A stretch of 25,706 nucleotides of DNA from JAGLTQ01 sp964605385 (GTDB taxonomy: Bacteria > Pseudomonadota > Gammaproteobacteria > UBA6429 > Thiohalophilaceae), in contig CAZSCK010000037.1 of NCBI GenBank assembly GCA_964605385.1, forward strand, positions 1-25,706, read 5' to 3'. Positions 6,164-14,990 of this stretch are shown piece after piece; position 1 is the first letter of the stretch; each line of letters opens with the position of its first letter. The position numbers and the translations under genes are program-made. A model generated the notes under the pieces. The model did not search any database. It saw nothing but the letters and a program-made list of their open reading frames with translations, and was not told the origin of the DNA.

Positions 6164-8488
6164 ATGAATATAGAACAAAGAATCGCCAACGAACTTGGCG
6201 TTAAACTTTCTCAAGTTGAAGCCACAGTTACACTTTTAGATGAAGGCTCTACAGTCCCTTTTATTTCGCGTTATCGTAAAGAAGTGACAGGTGGTTTAGA
6301 TGATACGCAGTTGCGTACCCTTGAAGAACGTTTAAATTATTTACGTGAACTGGAAGAACGTCGCACCACAGTATTAAAAACAATTTCTGAACAAGGAAAG
6401 TTGACTGATGAGTTAGAAAAATCAATATTACTCGCAGACACAAAAACACGTTTAGAAGATCTCTATGCACCTTATAAACCTAAACGTCGTACTAAAGCAC
6501 AAATTGCGCGCGAAGCAGGGATGGAACCATTACTGGATAATATTTTACAAGATTATTCTCTTTCACCTGAAGATGAAGCCAAAAACTATATAAATGAAGA
6601 GGCGGATTTTAAAGATGTTGTCTCAGTACTCGAAGGCGCGCGACAAATATTTATGGAACGTGCATCTGAAGATGCAGATTTGGTCGGTGAGTTACGTGAT
6701 GCTTGCTGGGAAAAAGGTAAACTTACCGCAACAGTTATTGATGGACAGGAAAAAAATGGTGCTAAATTTAAAGACTACTTTGAATTTTCAGAAGGCATTA
6801 ATAAAATTCCATCACATCGTGCTTTAGCCTTATTCCGTGCACGTAATGAAGGTATCTTACGTGTAAAACTTGCTATCCCAATGCAAGATGATCTGGAATC
6901 ACCATTAGACATGGGTTTGTGTGACAGTATAGTTGCATCACATTTTGGCTTTGCGCAAAAGCAACGTGCCGCAGATAACTGGTTATTAGAAAGCGCACGT
7001 TGGGCGTGGCGCGTGAAAATCTCTATGCAACTTGAGTCTGAACTTAACTTACGTTTGCGTGAATCGGCTGAAGATGAAGCGATCCGTGTCTTTGGTGAAA
7101 ACATGCGTGACTTATTATTAGCAGCACCTGCTGGTGCTCGTGCAACCTTGGGTTTAGATCCAGGGTTGCGTACTGGTGTAAAAGTTGTTGTAGTTGATGA
7201 TACCGGAAAATTAGTTGATCAAGCTGTCATTTATCCTCATGCACCAAAAAATAAATGGGATGAGTCTATTTCCGTACTTGCTGCATTAGCAAAAAAACAT
7301 AAAGTTGAACTGGTCGCTATTGGTAATGGTACAGCTTCGCGTGAAACGGATAAGTTAAGCAATGAGTTAATGAAAAAATATCCAGAACTTCATTTAACCA
7401 GTATCGTGGTGAGTGAAGCGGGTGCCTCTGTTTATTCAGCCTCGGAGTTAGCTGCAAAAGAATTTCCCGACCTGGATGTAACTTTCCGCGGTTCAGTTTC
7501 AATTGCTCGACGTTTACAGGATCCATTAGCGGAGTTAGTTAAAATTGATCCTAAAGCTATTGGTGTTGGTCAATACCAACATGATGTTAATCAACATCGA
7601 TTAGCACGTAAGCTGGAAGCTGTAGTTGAAGATTGTGTAAACGCAGTGGGTGTTGAAATTAACATGGCATCAGTGCCTTTATTAAAACGAGTGGCAGGTT
7701 TGAGCGATAGCATCGCTGAGAATATTGTTTCTTACCGTGAACAAAATGGAGCATTTAAAAATCGTCAGGAAATATTAAAGGTTACTCGATTAGGTCCAAA
7801 AGTTTTTGAACAAGCGGCAGGCTTTTTGAAAATATCTGATGGTGATAATCCATTGGATGCGTCATCCGTTCATCCAGAAGCATATCCCGTAGTAAAAGAT
7901 ATTTTAGAAAAAAACAAACGTGAGATTAGCAAAGTGATCGGTGACCGTTCATTTTTATCTTTACTTGCGGCAAATGATTATACGATGGACGGTTTTGGTG
8001 AACCGACTGTTCGCGATATTATTAAAGAACTGGAAAAGCCTGGTCGTGATCCCCGTCCTGAATTTAAAACAGCAAGTTTTAAAGACGGTATAGAAAAAGT
8101 CAGTGACCTAAAAGAAGGAATGATTCTTGAAGGTGTGATCACCAACGTAACCAATTTTGGTGCATTTGTTGATATTGGTGTTCATCAGGATGGCCTTGTT
8201 CATATATCCGTTATTGCCGATAGCTTTGTTAAAGATCCACATGATGTGGTCAAAACTGGCGAAGTGGTTAAAGTAAAAGTGATGGATATTGATGTTAAAC
8301 GTAATCGCATTGCTTTATCTATGCGTTTGACTGATGAAATTGAAAGAAAAACAGCCACGCTAAAAGGAGCTCCCGCAGCTCGAAAGCCACAAGAAAATAA
8401 TCTACGTAATACAAAAAATCGTCAAACAAAAAATACTGCGGCAGCAGGCGGAGCAATGGCGCAGGCATTTGCAAAGTTGAAAAAGTAA
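6164..8488 (+). CDS. tex: Transcription accessory protein Tex
   Basis: Tex is a conserved RNA-binding protein that acts with the transcription machinery. I prefer the ATG at 6164 (774 residues, MNIEQRIANELGV) over one 21 bases upstream, because homologues start near here; no ribosome site decides it. In order: an N-terminal helical region with LLDEGSTVPFISRYRKE and the LEDLYAPYKPKRRTKAQIA stretch, a YqgF/RNase-H-like domain starting at TLGLDPGLRTGVKVVVVDD (about 326-344), helix-hairpin-helix motifs around LKRVAGLSDSIAENIVSYRE, and a C-terminal S1 domain (about 640-712, EGVITNVTNFGAFVDIGVHQ). The tail after S1 is basic and low in complexity, as usual. Length and domain order are complete. It follows uup across the repeat element. 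Confidence 0.97.
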   Translation: MNIEQRIANELGVKLSQVEATVTLLDEGSTVPFISRYRKEVTGGLDDTQLRTLEERLNYLRELEERRTTVLKTISEQGKLTDELEKSILLADTKTRLEDLYAPYKPKRRTKAQIAREAGMEPLLDNILQDYSLSPEDEAKNYINEEADFKDVVSVLEGARQIFMERASEDADLVGELRDACWEKGKLTATVIDGQEKNGAKFKDYFEFSEGINKIPSHRALALFRARNEGILRVKLAIPMQDDLESPLDMGLCDSIVASHFGFAQKQRAADNWLLESARWAWRVKISMQLESELNLRLRESAEDEAIRVFGENMRDLLLAAPAGARATLGLDPGLRTGVKVVVVDDTGKLVDQAVIYPHAPKNKWDESISVLAALAKKHKVELVAIGNGTASRETDKLSNELMKKYPELHLTSIVVSEAGASVYSASELAAKEFPDLDVTFRGSVSIARRLQDPLAELVKIDPKAIGVGQYQHDVNQHRLARKLEAVVEDCVNAVGVEINMASVPLLKRVAGLSDSIAENIVSYREQNGAFKNRQEILKVTRLGPKVFEQAAGFLKISDGDNPLDASSVHPEAYPVVKDILEKNKREISKVIGDRSFLSLLAANDYTMDGFGEPTVRDIIKELEKPGRDPRPEFKTASFKDGIEKVSDLKEGMILEGVITNVTNFGAFVDIGVHQDGLVHISVIADSFVKDPHDVVKTGEVVKVKVMDIDVKRNRIALSMRLTDEIERKTATLKGAPAARKPQENNLRNTKNRQTKNTAAAGGAMAQAFAKLKK

Positions 8489-8527
8489 ATCTATAAAAAA
8501 GAACAGCACGATTTAATGGTGACACCG

Positions 8528-8546
8528 ATTTAGACTAAGTCTAAAT
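8528..8546. promoter_or_regulatory. 19-base palindrome upstream of the hybrid kinase
   Basis: ATTTAGACT-A-AGTCTAAAT is a perfect inverted repeat of two 9-base arms about one central base. A further half site, TTAGAC, follows at 8553-8558. No T run follows, so an operator is more likely than a tex terminator. It lies about 50 bases before the candidate -35 of the kinase gene. Confidence 0.45.
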
Positions 8547-8595
8547 GCAGGGTTAGACATGTAAATGGATGTTTTGTCATGCTCCTGTCATATTC

Positions 8596-8623
8596 TTGTA
8601 ATACTTTGGTTACTCCTTATAAT
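8596..8623 (+). promoter_or_regulatory. Candidate sigma-70 promoter of the hybrid kinase
   Basis: TTGTAA (8596-8601) and a perfect TATAAT (8618-8623) are separated by 16 bases, about 75 bases before the chosen start codon. The -35 matches the consensus at 4 of 6 positions. Confidence 0.45.
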
Positions 8624-8698
8624 GAATAAGTGTATATAAATGTACAAAATTATTAAATTAATTGTAAACTTATCTTGTATACGTTGTTAAGGATTACT

Positions 8699-10384
8699 AT
8701 GACATCTTCCTCTTTTACTGATAACTCATTAGTTGAACTTCTTTTTGATAACCATCAAATCGCAATAATTTATATGGATCTGGATTTTAATCTGCTCCAT
8801 GTTAATCAAGCTTTCGCCTTAGCCCATGGAAAAGAGATCGATTATTTCTTAGGAAAAAATCATTTTGACTTATATCCGAGTGATGAAAATAAGAAAATAT
8901 TTGATGATGTTGTAAAAACAGGAAAACCTTATTCAATTAAGGCTAAAGCATTTGAGCATATTGAAACATCAGGAAAAGGTAAGACATGTTGGGATTGGAG
9001 TCTGACACCGATAAAAAATAATCAGGGCCAAATTATTGGTGTTTTATTACAGTGTGTCGACGTAACCTGGCAAATTACATTAGAACAAAAATTATACGAA
9101 AAAGTAAAAAAAGAATTACATTGTTATGATGAAGAGCTAGAAACAATTATTGAAGCAAGAACTGAATTACTACAAGAGGCTGTAGAATCACTTCAGTCTG
9201 AAAATGATAAGCGTATTAAAACTGAAGCTTTAATGCTTCAGGCAAAAGAAGAAGCAGAGAAAGCAAATATTAGTAAGTCACAATTTTTGAGTCGTATGAG
9301 CCATGAGCTTCGAACTCCGATGAATGCAATACTGGGGTTTTCTCAACTTCTGAAAATCCATAATCTAAATGAAAAACAAGACTCGTATAATGATGAGATT
9401 CTTTTAGCGGGAAATCATTTACTTTCAATGATTTCAGATATTTTAGATTTATCTCGAATTGATGAGGGACATTTATCTGTCTCAATTTCAGATGTATCAC
9501 TTTCCCGGGTAATGCAGGAAAGTATTTCTTTGGTGAAACATAAACTGGATTTTAGAAATATAACAATACATAATTTAATTGCAGATGATGACAGTACATC
9601 GGTAAAAGTTGATGAAACCAGGTTAAAAGAGGTTTTAGTTAACCTGTTAACGAATGCAGTTAAATATAATACAGATAATGGTTTAGTCTCTATTGGGTAT
9701 AAGAAATCTGGTGAAGACCATATCAGTATCTATGTGTCTGATACAGGTAAAGGTTTATCAGAAGAAGAACAAGGTAAAATTTTTGAGCCATTTAATCGTC
9801 TAGGTGCTGAATATACGGATATAGAGGGTGTAGGTATCGGTTTAGCTATTTCCAAAAAGTTAATGGGTATAATGAGCGGTTCAATTCGTGTTGAAAGTGA
9901 AAAAGGAAAGGGCTCAACTTTTTATCTTGATTGTCCTATTGGGAAAAAAATTGAAATAAGCATAAATAAAAGAGTTGCTTCTGATTTAAATAATAGTGAT
10001 TTACAATATAATATCTTATATGTAGAGGATAATAAGTCAAACCAGAAGGTCATTGGAAACTTATTATTAGATTATAAAAATTTTAATTTAACAATTACAA
10101 GTACAGCTGAAGCAGGTCTGAAAAAAATAACGGATAATTGTTTTGATCTGATAATTTTAGATATTAATTTACCGGGTATGGATGGATATAGTGCACTCGA
10201 AAAATTGAAAATGAATGCTGAAACAAAAGACATTCCTGTTATCGCATTAAGTGCATCTGCAAGTGCTGATGATATTAAAAAAGGACTTGAGGCTGGATTT
10301 AATAAATACATTACAAAGCCTTTTGTCCTTACAGAATTAATTTCTATAATAAATGATGAGTTAAATAGCTTAAGGCAACATTAA
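8699..10384 (+). CDS. PAS hybrid sensor histidine kinase / response regulator
   Basis: The ATG at 8699 has an AAGGA site 5 bases upstream, unlike the one at 8675, giving 561 residues. Order: PAS domain (about 10-125, IIYMDLDFNLLHVNQAFALA), a long helical linker (about 125-190), HisKA with the H-box FLSRMSHELRTPMNAILGFS (phospho-accepting H202), HATPase_c with N-box NLLTNAVKY (315-323), G1 DTGKG (348-352) and GVGIGLAISKKL, then a receiver domain (about 437-556) with phospho-acceptor D488 in ILDINLPGMDG and conserved K540 in YITKPF. There are no transmembrane helices, so it is a cytosolic sensor. There is no DNA-binding or HPt domain, so the receiver probably modulates the kinase or passes phosphate to a partner encoded elsewhere. 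The signal is unknown. Confidence 0.93.
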   Translation: MTSSSFTDNSLVELLFDNHQIAIIYMDLDFNLLHVNQAFALAHGKEIDYFLGKNHFDLYPSDENKKIFDDVVKTGKPYSIKAKAFEHIETSGKGKTCWDWSLTPIKNNQGQIIGVLLQCVDVTWQITLEQKLYEKVKKELHCYDEELETIIEARTELLQEAVESLQSENDKRIKTEALMLQAKEEAEKANISKSQFLSRMSHELRTPMNAILGFSQLLKIHNLNEKQDSYNDEILLAGNHLLSMISDILDLSRIDEGHLSVSISDVSLSRVMQESISLVKHKLDFRNITIHNLIADDDSTSVKVDETRLKEVLVNLLTNAVKYNTDNGLVSIGYKKSGEDHISIYVSDTGKGLSEEEQGKIFEPFNRLGAEYTDIEGVGIGLAISKKLMGIMSGSIRVESEKGKGSTFYLDCPIGKKIEISINKRVASDLNNSDLQYNILYVEDNKSNQKVIGNLLLDYKNFNLTITSTAEAGLKKITDNCFDLIILDINLPGMDGYSALEKLKMNAETKDIPVIALSASASADDIKKGLEAGFNKYITKPFVLTELISIINDELNSLRQH

Positions 10385-10456
10385 TTTATCTACGTTTATC
10401 CTTTCTAAATTAAAAAAACACAAAATTTAGTCTATAGATACGCTAAACTTATATCT

Positions 10457-11251
10457 ATGGAAATAATTGATACTCACTGCCACCTTGATGTCACAGACTT
10501 TGATTTCGACCGTGCTGCGGTTCTTGAAAACTGTCGTACCCAGGGTATCTCTAAAATTATTATCCCCGCTATTGAATCAAAAACCTGGCCAAATGTGCTT
10601 GAACTATGTAATGCTGAAAAAGGTCTTTATCCTGCATTAGGTTTACATCCGGTTTTTCTTAAACAACACCAGGCAGATGATATTAATAAGCTTGAAAAAT
10701 CATTAGAGACAGCGAGCCCCGTTGCCATTGGCGAAATTGGTCTTGATTTTTATATTAAAGAATTAGACCAACAGCAGCAGATTAAATTATTTGAACAACA
10801 ATTGCTGATTGCTAAAAACCATCATCTTCCGGTTATTTTACATGTCAGAAAATCACATGATCAGGTTTTACAGTTATTAAAGAAAATGAAAGTAAAAGGT
10901 GGTTTTTGTCATGCATTTAACGGTACATTACAACAAGCAGAAAAATATATTGAACTGGGGTTTAAGTTGGGTTTTGGTGGAACCTTAACCTACGAAAACT
11001 CAACTAAAATTCATAACCTGGCAAAAACATTAGCACTTGAATCTATTGTTCTTGAAACAGATGCGCCTGATATGGTGGTAGAACCCCATCGTGGCCAGCG
11101 TAATAGTCCGGAATATATTGTTGAGACTTTATCTGCCCTGGCAAAAATACGAAATGAAAGTATTGACTTTATTGCCGAACAAACCAGCCGTAACGCGAAT
11201 GATGTAATTAATTTCTCAGACTATGACAGACAACAATCAAACAACGAATAA
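10457..11251 (+). CDS. yjjV: TatD-family metal-dependent hydrolase, YjjV type
   Basis: The 264-residue protein shows the full TatD set: DTHCHLD (metal ligands H7, H9), GEIGLD (E93), ILHVRKSHD (H129), GFCHAFNGTLQQAEKYIELG (H152) and LETDAPDM (D202). The GTLQQAEKYIELG and GGTLTYENSTK stretches resemble E. coli YjjV more than TatD or YcfH. TatD relatives are TIM-barrel DNases or deoxyribonucleases needing divalent metal; the exact substrate of YjjV is less clear. It is the first gene of a three-gene run, and its last 29 bases overlap tcdA, so translation is probably coupled. No good ribosome site is visible. It starts 73 bases after the hybrid kinase. Confidence 0.92.
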   Translation: MEIIDTHCHLDVTDFDFDRAAVLENCRTQGISKIIIPAIESKTWPNVLELCNAEKGLYPALGLHPVFLKQHQADDINKLEKSLETASPVAIGEIGLDFYIKELDQQQQIKLFEQQLLIAKNHHLPVILHVRKSHDQVLQLLKKMKVKGGFCHAFNGTLQQAEKYIELGFKLGFGGTLTYENSTKIHNLAKTLALESIVLETDAPDMVVEPHRGQRNSPEYIVETLSALAKIRNESIDFIAEQTSRNANDVINFSDYDRQQSNNE

Positions 11252-12032
11252 TGACGATGCTTTTGCCGGCATTGCTCGACTTTATGGTACAAAAGCATAT
11301 GCCTTGATTCGTAATATGCATGTCTGTGTTGTTGGAATAGGAGGTGTTGGCTCATGGGTGGTAGAAGCCCTGGCGCGTTCAGCAGTAGGAAAAATTACTT
11401 TGATTGATTTTGATACGATTGCTTACTCAAACATCAATAGACAAATTCACACTTTATCCAGCACCATAGACAAAAAAAAATGCAACGCAATGCAGGAAAG
11501 AGTTAAACAAATCAATCCTGATTGTGAGATCAGTATTATTGATGATTTTATTACCTTAGATAATATGGTCGATTTATTATCACGTGACTATGATTATGTA
11601 GTGGATGCCATTGATAGCATTAAATTTAAAGCTGGACTAATTTATTATTGTAAACGTAATAAAATCCCTGTGATCACCACAGGTGGGGCAGGCGGTTTAA
11701 CCGATCCCTCTGTTGTTAAAGTTGTCGACTTATCTAAAACCTATAATGATGCATTAGCGGCTAAAGTGCGTTCAACATTACGTGACCAATATAACTTTAC
11801 CCGGAACTCTAAAAGAAGTTTTAGAGTCGATTGTGTTTTCTCCAGCCAGCAACAACTGTATCCAAAAGAAGATGGCACAGTTAGTCATGAAAAACCTGGT
11901 ATTCATGGCGTTTCCCTGGACTGTAGTTTTGGATATGGTGCCGCTTCGTTTGTGACGGGCACCTTTGGTTTTATTGCTGCCTCACATATTATTAAGAAAT
12001 TTTTATCCAAGAACTTAGCGCATGATAAATAG
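11223..12032 (+). CDS. tcdA: tRNA threonylcarbamoyladenosine dehydratase TcdA
   Basis: TcdA (CsdL) converts t6A37 in tRNA to its cyclic form, ct6A, using ATP. The 269-residue protein begins with a short polar tail and then RLYGTKAYALIRNMHVCVVG, typical of TcdA. The E1-like nucleotide-binding loop is VVGIGGVGSWVVEAL (36-50), followed by LIDFDTIAYSNINRQIH (60-76) and VVDAIDSIKFKAGLI, the expected E1 adenylation features. The C-terminal SFGYGAASFVTGTFGFIAAS segment is also characteristic. In E. coli tcdA neighbours csdA/csdE, but here it overlaps yjjV by 29 bases upstream and the hydrolase gene by 11 downstream. Assignment is firm. Confidence 0.95.
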   Translation: MTDNNQTTNNDDAFAGIARLYGTKAYALIRNMHVCVVGIGGVGSWVVEALARSAVGKITLIDFDTIAYSNINRQIHTLSSTIDKKKCNAMQERVKQINPDCEISIIDDFITLDNMVDLLSRDYDYVVDAIDSIKFKAGLIYYCKRNKIPVITTGGAGGLTDPSVVKVVDLSKTYNDALAAKVRSTLRDQYNFTRNSKRSFRVDCVFSSQQQLYPKEDGTVSHEKPGIHGVSLDCSFGYGAASFVTGTFGFIAASHIIKKFLSKNLAHDK

Positions 12033-12846
12033 AAAAAATAAAATGCTTAGCGTAAATGTATTTTTGCTATTTTTTATATTTTTCCTGTTTAACGTGTATT
12101 TGTATTTAAAACAGCCCAGCATGGTGTTTTATCCATTAAAAGAAATAGATGTTACCCCTGAAAAATGGGGGCTGTCGTATGAGCCAGTAAAAATAAAGTT
12201 ATCTGATGGTTTAAAAATATCTGCCTGGTATATCCCTCATCCAGAAGCAAAACAAACGGTACTTTTTTTTCATGGAAATGGCGGTAATATCTCTCACCGT
12301 GGAGATTCAATCTATATTTTTCATAAACTTAAATTAAATGTTTTAATTATTGATTATCCCGGTTATGGAGATAGCGAAGGAAGCCCCTCTGAATCTGGTT
12401 TGTATCAATCTGCTAATGCTGCATGGCAATATTTAATTTCAGATAAAAAAACTAATCCGGAAAACATCATTATTTTCGGCCGTTCCCTGGGCGGAGCCGT
12501 TGCGGTTGATCTTGCTTCGCGAGTAAAATCCGGTGGTTTGATTCTTGAATCAACTTTTAGCTCGGTACGTGACTTTGTTGATATCGCTTTCCCTGTTTTT
12601 TCTCCTTTAATGTATTTGCGCTATTCATTTGATTCATTGAAAAAAATAAAAGCAGTTGATACTCCTGTTTTGATTATTCATAGTCCTGAAGATGAGATTA
12701 TCCCTTTTGAACTTGGGCAAAAATTGTATGCTGCGGTACAGTCAGAAAAAGAATTCCTGCAAATTGAAGGCGGGCATAATGATGGTTTTATGCAAAGTAT
12801 TCAGTCTTACATGCAAACCCTGCGAATCTTTATCCAGTCACTATAA
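12022..12846 (+). CDS. Membrane-anchored alpha/beta hydrolase
   Basis: The start is either the ATG at 12022, overlapping tcdA by 11 bases (274 residues), or the one at 12043 (267 residues). Residues 9-30 form a single hydrophobic anchor, after which the domain faces the periplasm. The alpha/beta hydrolase core has the oxyanion region LFFHGNGGN (81-89), the DYPGYGDSEG strand turn (111-120) and the nucleophile elbow FGRSLGG with S155. The remaining triad is D224 in HSPEDEI and H252 in GGHND. The layout matches the BEM46/serine-aminopeptidase-like group with an N-terminal anchor. The substrate cannot be read from the sequence; lipid esterase or thioesterase are options. Confidence 0.85.
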   Translation: MINRKNKMLSVNVFLLFFIFFLFNVYLYLKQPSMVFYPLKEIDVTPEKWGLSYEPVKIKLSDGLKISAWYIPHPEAKQTVLFFHGNGGNISHRGDSIYIFHKLKLNVLIIDYPGYGDSEGSPSESGLYQSANAAWQYLISDKKTNPENIIIFGRSLGGAVAVDLASRVKSGGLILESTFSSVRDFVDIAFPVFSPLMYLRYSFDSLKKIKAVDTPVLIIHSPEDEIIPFELGQKLYAAVQSEKEFLQIEGGHNDGFMQSIQSYMQTLRIFIQSL

Positions 12847-12973
12847 TTTCGTTTGTTGTCATTATTACCTTGAATAAATTGCTGTGCAGGCGTATTTTAA
12901 GCTGTAACCAGCATGGTTAATAAAAATAATAATATTATAAGTAAGTCGTTTCACAATTTTATGAGGGAATTCT

Positions 12974-13768
12974 ATGTTTCCAGTTGATGAAAATTCACAT
13001 ACCAATGAATTACCTTTTGTTGCGTCTTGCAACAAACTTAAAATGAATGCCCCTCTACACTGGCTGCGAAAAGGCTGGGCGGACATAAAAAAAGCGCCAC
13101 GGCAAAGTTTGACTTATGGTTCGTTTATTGTGGTGTTAAGTTATGCTGTTAGTTTAATGGTCTGGTTTTATGGTGGCTTGGGTTTATTAGCAAGTTTAGT
13201 GTCTGGTTTTCTTTTTCTTGGCCCAGTATTAGCGATCGGTTTGTATTCAATTAGTTGCCAGATTCAAGCAGGTATGACTCCTCAATTGGGTTATTGTTTA
13301 CGAGAAGGTAAAAGACATTTGGGTAATGAGCTTATTTTTGCTGTTATTTTATCGGTGATCTTTTTGATATGGGCACGAGCGGCATCAATGACACATATTA
13401 TATATCCGGAAGTGTCCAATGCCGCATGGACTCAATTTATTCCTTTTCTAGCCATTGGTATATTTGAAGGGGCTGTATTTTCTACAATCATATTTTGTTT
13501 TAGTGCTTTTTCATTACCCATGATCATGGATAGAAAAGTAGATGTAATCACGGCAATCGTTACCAGCATCAATGCGGTACTACGTAATAAAAGTGTATTA
13601 TTTTTGTGGGCTTGCATTATTGTATTAATCGTTGCCATTGGTTTTGCCACGGGATTTATTGGCTTTATCGTGTTAATGCCGTTAGTGGGTCATGCAACCT
13701 GGCATGCTTATCAGGAAACCATTAATTCTAGCGACTGGCCTAAACACGGAAACATTAGCGATAATTGA
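12974..13768 (+). CDS. DUF2189 integral membrane protein
   Basis: The 264-residue protein fits DUF2189: a polar N-terminus, then APLHWLRKGWADIKKAPRQS (26-45) ahead of the membrane segments. Hydrophobic helices lie at about 46-65, 68-92, 116-135, 150-185 and 208-245, giving five or six passes. A strong GAGGGAA ribosome site precedes the ATG. Members of this family are often found in gammaproteobacteria near respiratory genes, but none are here and the function is unknown. It is preceded by 127 bases with a short hairpin (12905-12919) and AT-rich sequence that may hold its promoter, and followed 63 bases later by the SprT-like gene. Confidence 0.82.
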   Translation: MFPVDENSHTNELPFVASCNKLKMNAPLHWLRKGWADIKKAPRQSLTYGSFIVVLSYAVSLMVWFYGGLGLLASLVSGFLFLGPVLAIGLYSISCQIQAGMTPQLGYCLREGKRHLGNELIFAVILSVIFLIWARAASMTHIIYPEVSNAAWTQFIPFLAIGIFEGAVFSTIIFCFSAFSLPMIMDRKVDVITAIVTSINAVLRNKSVLFLWACIIVLIVAIGFATGFIGFIVLMPLVGHATWHAYQETINSSDWPKHGNISDN

Positions 13769-13831
13769 GATTATCTGGAATATTTTCGTTCTTTCAGGCT
13801 TTCATAAGCTCCATAGTGTAAAATAAGCCAT

Positions 13832-14383
13832 ATGCTAGATGAAAATAATCCCATTCAGCCGATTTCAGCTGTCCAGCAGGAGCTGGTGATAAAAGAAACA
13901 AAGAATTTTCTTAAAAGTGCTGCAGATTATTACAATCGTTGTTTCAATGAAATTCCCGTGCTCTTCGATTTAAGCGGAAGAGCGGCAGGCATGTATCGGA
14001 TTAAAGCCGGGCAACGTGTTATTCGTTATAACCCCTATGTCTTTGCAAAATATTTTGATGATAATTTCAGCGAAACTATTCCCCATGAAGTTGCGCATTA
14101 TGTAACAGATATGCTGTATGGTTTTAACAAAAGCAGACCACATGGCAATGAATGGAAATCAGTCATGCAAGTTTTTGGTGTAGCAGCAAATCGAACAGCA
14201 AACTATGATTTGAGTGGTTTACCTGTACGGAATTTTCAAAAATTTATTTATCACTGTGGTTGTCAGAACTTCGAGTTAACCAGTCGTCGACATAATAAAA
14301 TTATTCGTGGTGCAGGTAGTTATTTATGCCGTGATTGCGGCAGCAAACTTTTGTTTGTAAAAAAACAGGATAACGCAGAATAA
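13832..14383 (+). CDS. SprT-family zinc metalloprotease-like protein
   Basis: This 183-residue protein has the SprT layout. The zinc protease helix is ETIPHEVAHYVTDMLYG with HEVAH at 85-89, and the third zinc ligand is probably H104 in RPHGNEWKSVMQVFG. A C-terminal zinc-ribbon follows, with C142 and C144 (HCGC) and C166/C169 (CRDC). Relatives include E. coli SprT and the DNA-protein-crosslink protease SPRTN, but bacterial SprT activity is poorly defined. It heads a compact run of seven genes with gaps of 18 bases or less. There is no signal peptide, so it is cytosolic. Family membership is clear; role is inference. Confidence 0.85.
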   Translation: MLDENNPIQPISAVQQELVIKETKNFLKSAADYYNRCFNEIPVLFDLSGRAAGMYRIKAGQRVIRYNPYVFAKYFDDNFSETIPHEVAHYVTDMLYGFNKSRPHGNEWKSVMQVFGVAANRTANYDLSGLPVRNFQKFIYHCGCQNFELTSRRHNKIIRGAGSYLCRDCGSKLLFVKKQDNAE

Positions 14384-14387
14384 AGTT

Positions 14388-14633
14388 ATGCGTGGTTTTG
14401 TTCCTCCTGATCCTTATACTAATGTCTCTGCGGAACATTTTGCTGTTGTTTACGTACCCAAACGCAGTCGTAATCGATTCCCCAAAGGTTGTGTTGAAAT
14501 AGTGAGCTCAAAAGAAGAAGCGATAGAACAGGCAAATGCAGATAAAAAATTATTTTCTGCTCGTGTGCTTGGCCCGTCAAAATCATCCGAAGGGCAATAT
14601 ATTTATTATTTAGTGGAATGGATTGATGGTTGA
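14388..14633 (+). CDS. Conserved-looking small protein, function unknown
   Basis: The 81-residue product starts 4 bases after the SprT-like stop and overlaps the next start by 8 bases, so it is embedded in an operon and translation is probably coupled. It contains the basic YVPKRSRNRFPKGCVEIV segment (22-39), an acidic helix SKEEAIEQANADKK, and a C-terminal LGPSKSSEGQYIYYLVEWID. The pattern suggests a small compact alpha/beta fold with a conserved RNRFP-G-C element. I know of no characterised family for it. There is no signal peptide, membrane helix or metal cluster; one Cys (C35) is present. Confidence 0.7.
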   Translation: MRGFVPPDPYTNVSAEHFAVVYVPKRSRNRFPKGCVEIVSSKEEAIEQANADKKLFSARVLGPSKSSEGQYIYYLVEWIDG

Positions 14634-14985
14634 TTTATCTGAGGATAAAATAAATATATTTCGAAATACCTTAATTGAAAATCGTAAGGTATTAATGACT
14701 GCGATTAAAGGTGAAACTGAATCTTCGAAAATAGTTGAATTAGATCAAAGTACGATGGGCCGTTTATCCAGGATGGATGCATTACAAGGCCAGGCAATGA
14801 CACAAGAAACAAAACTGAGGCATGAAGAAGGACTTCGTAATATTTCATCCGCTCTTTGCAGAATAGAATCAGGTGATTATGGTTATTGTTTAAAATGTGA
14901 TGAGCGTATTTCAACCGCACGACTTGAAGTAGATCCTGCTGCATCACTTTGTATCCAGTGTGCCAGTCTTGCAGAAAAGGATTAA
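14626..14985 (+). CDS. TraR/DksA C4 zinc-finger family protein
   Basis: I start at the ATG at 14626 (119 residues); a TTG three bases earlier is less likely. The C-terminal zinc finger is CLKC at C88/C91 and CIQC at C109/C112, in the typical GDYGYCLKCDERISTARLEV context (83-102). The upstream half is a predicted coiled coil with GRLSRMDALQGQAMTQE, as in the shorter DksA-like group. True DksA carries a DxxDxA tip that reaches the RNA polymerase active site; here only D51-A-L is present, so full DksA activity is doubtful. It may bind RNA polymerase differently. It overlaps the preceding gene by 8 bases and ends 5 bases before ycgN. Confidence 0.87.
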   Translation: MVDLSEDKINIFRNTLIENRKVLMTAIKGETESSKIVELDQSTMGRLSRMDALQGQAMTQETKLRHEEGLRNISSALCRIESGDYGYCLKCDERISTARLEVDPAASLCIQCASLAEKD

Positions 14986-14990
14986 ACAAA

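Noticed and set aside
6775..7526. Minus-strand frames across tex
   Set aside because: Shadows of the complete Tex frame.
8528..8546. Rho-independent terminator of tex
   Set aside because: No T run follows the palindrome, so an operator is more likely.
14623..14625. TTG as start of the zinc-finger gene
   Set aside because: An ATG three bases later is the better start.
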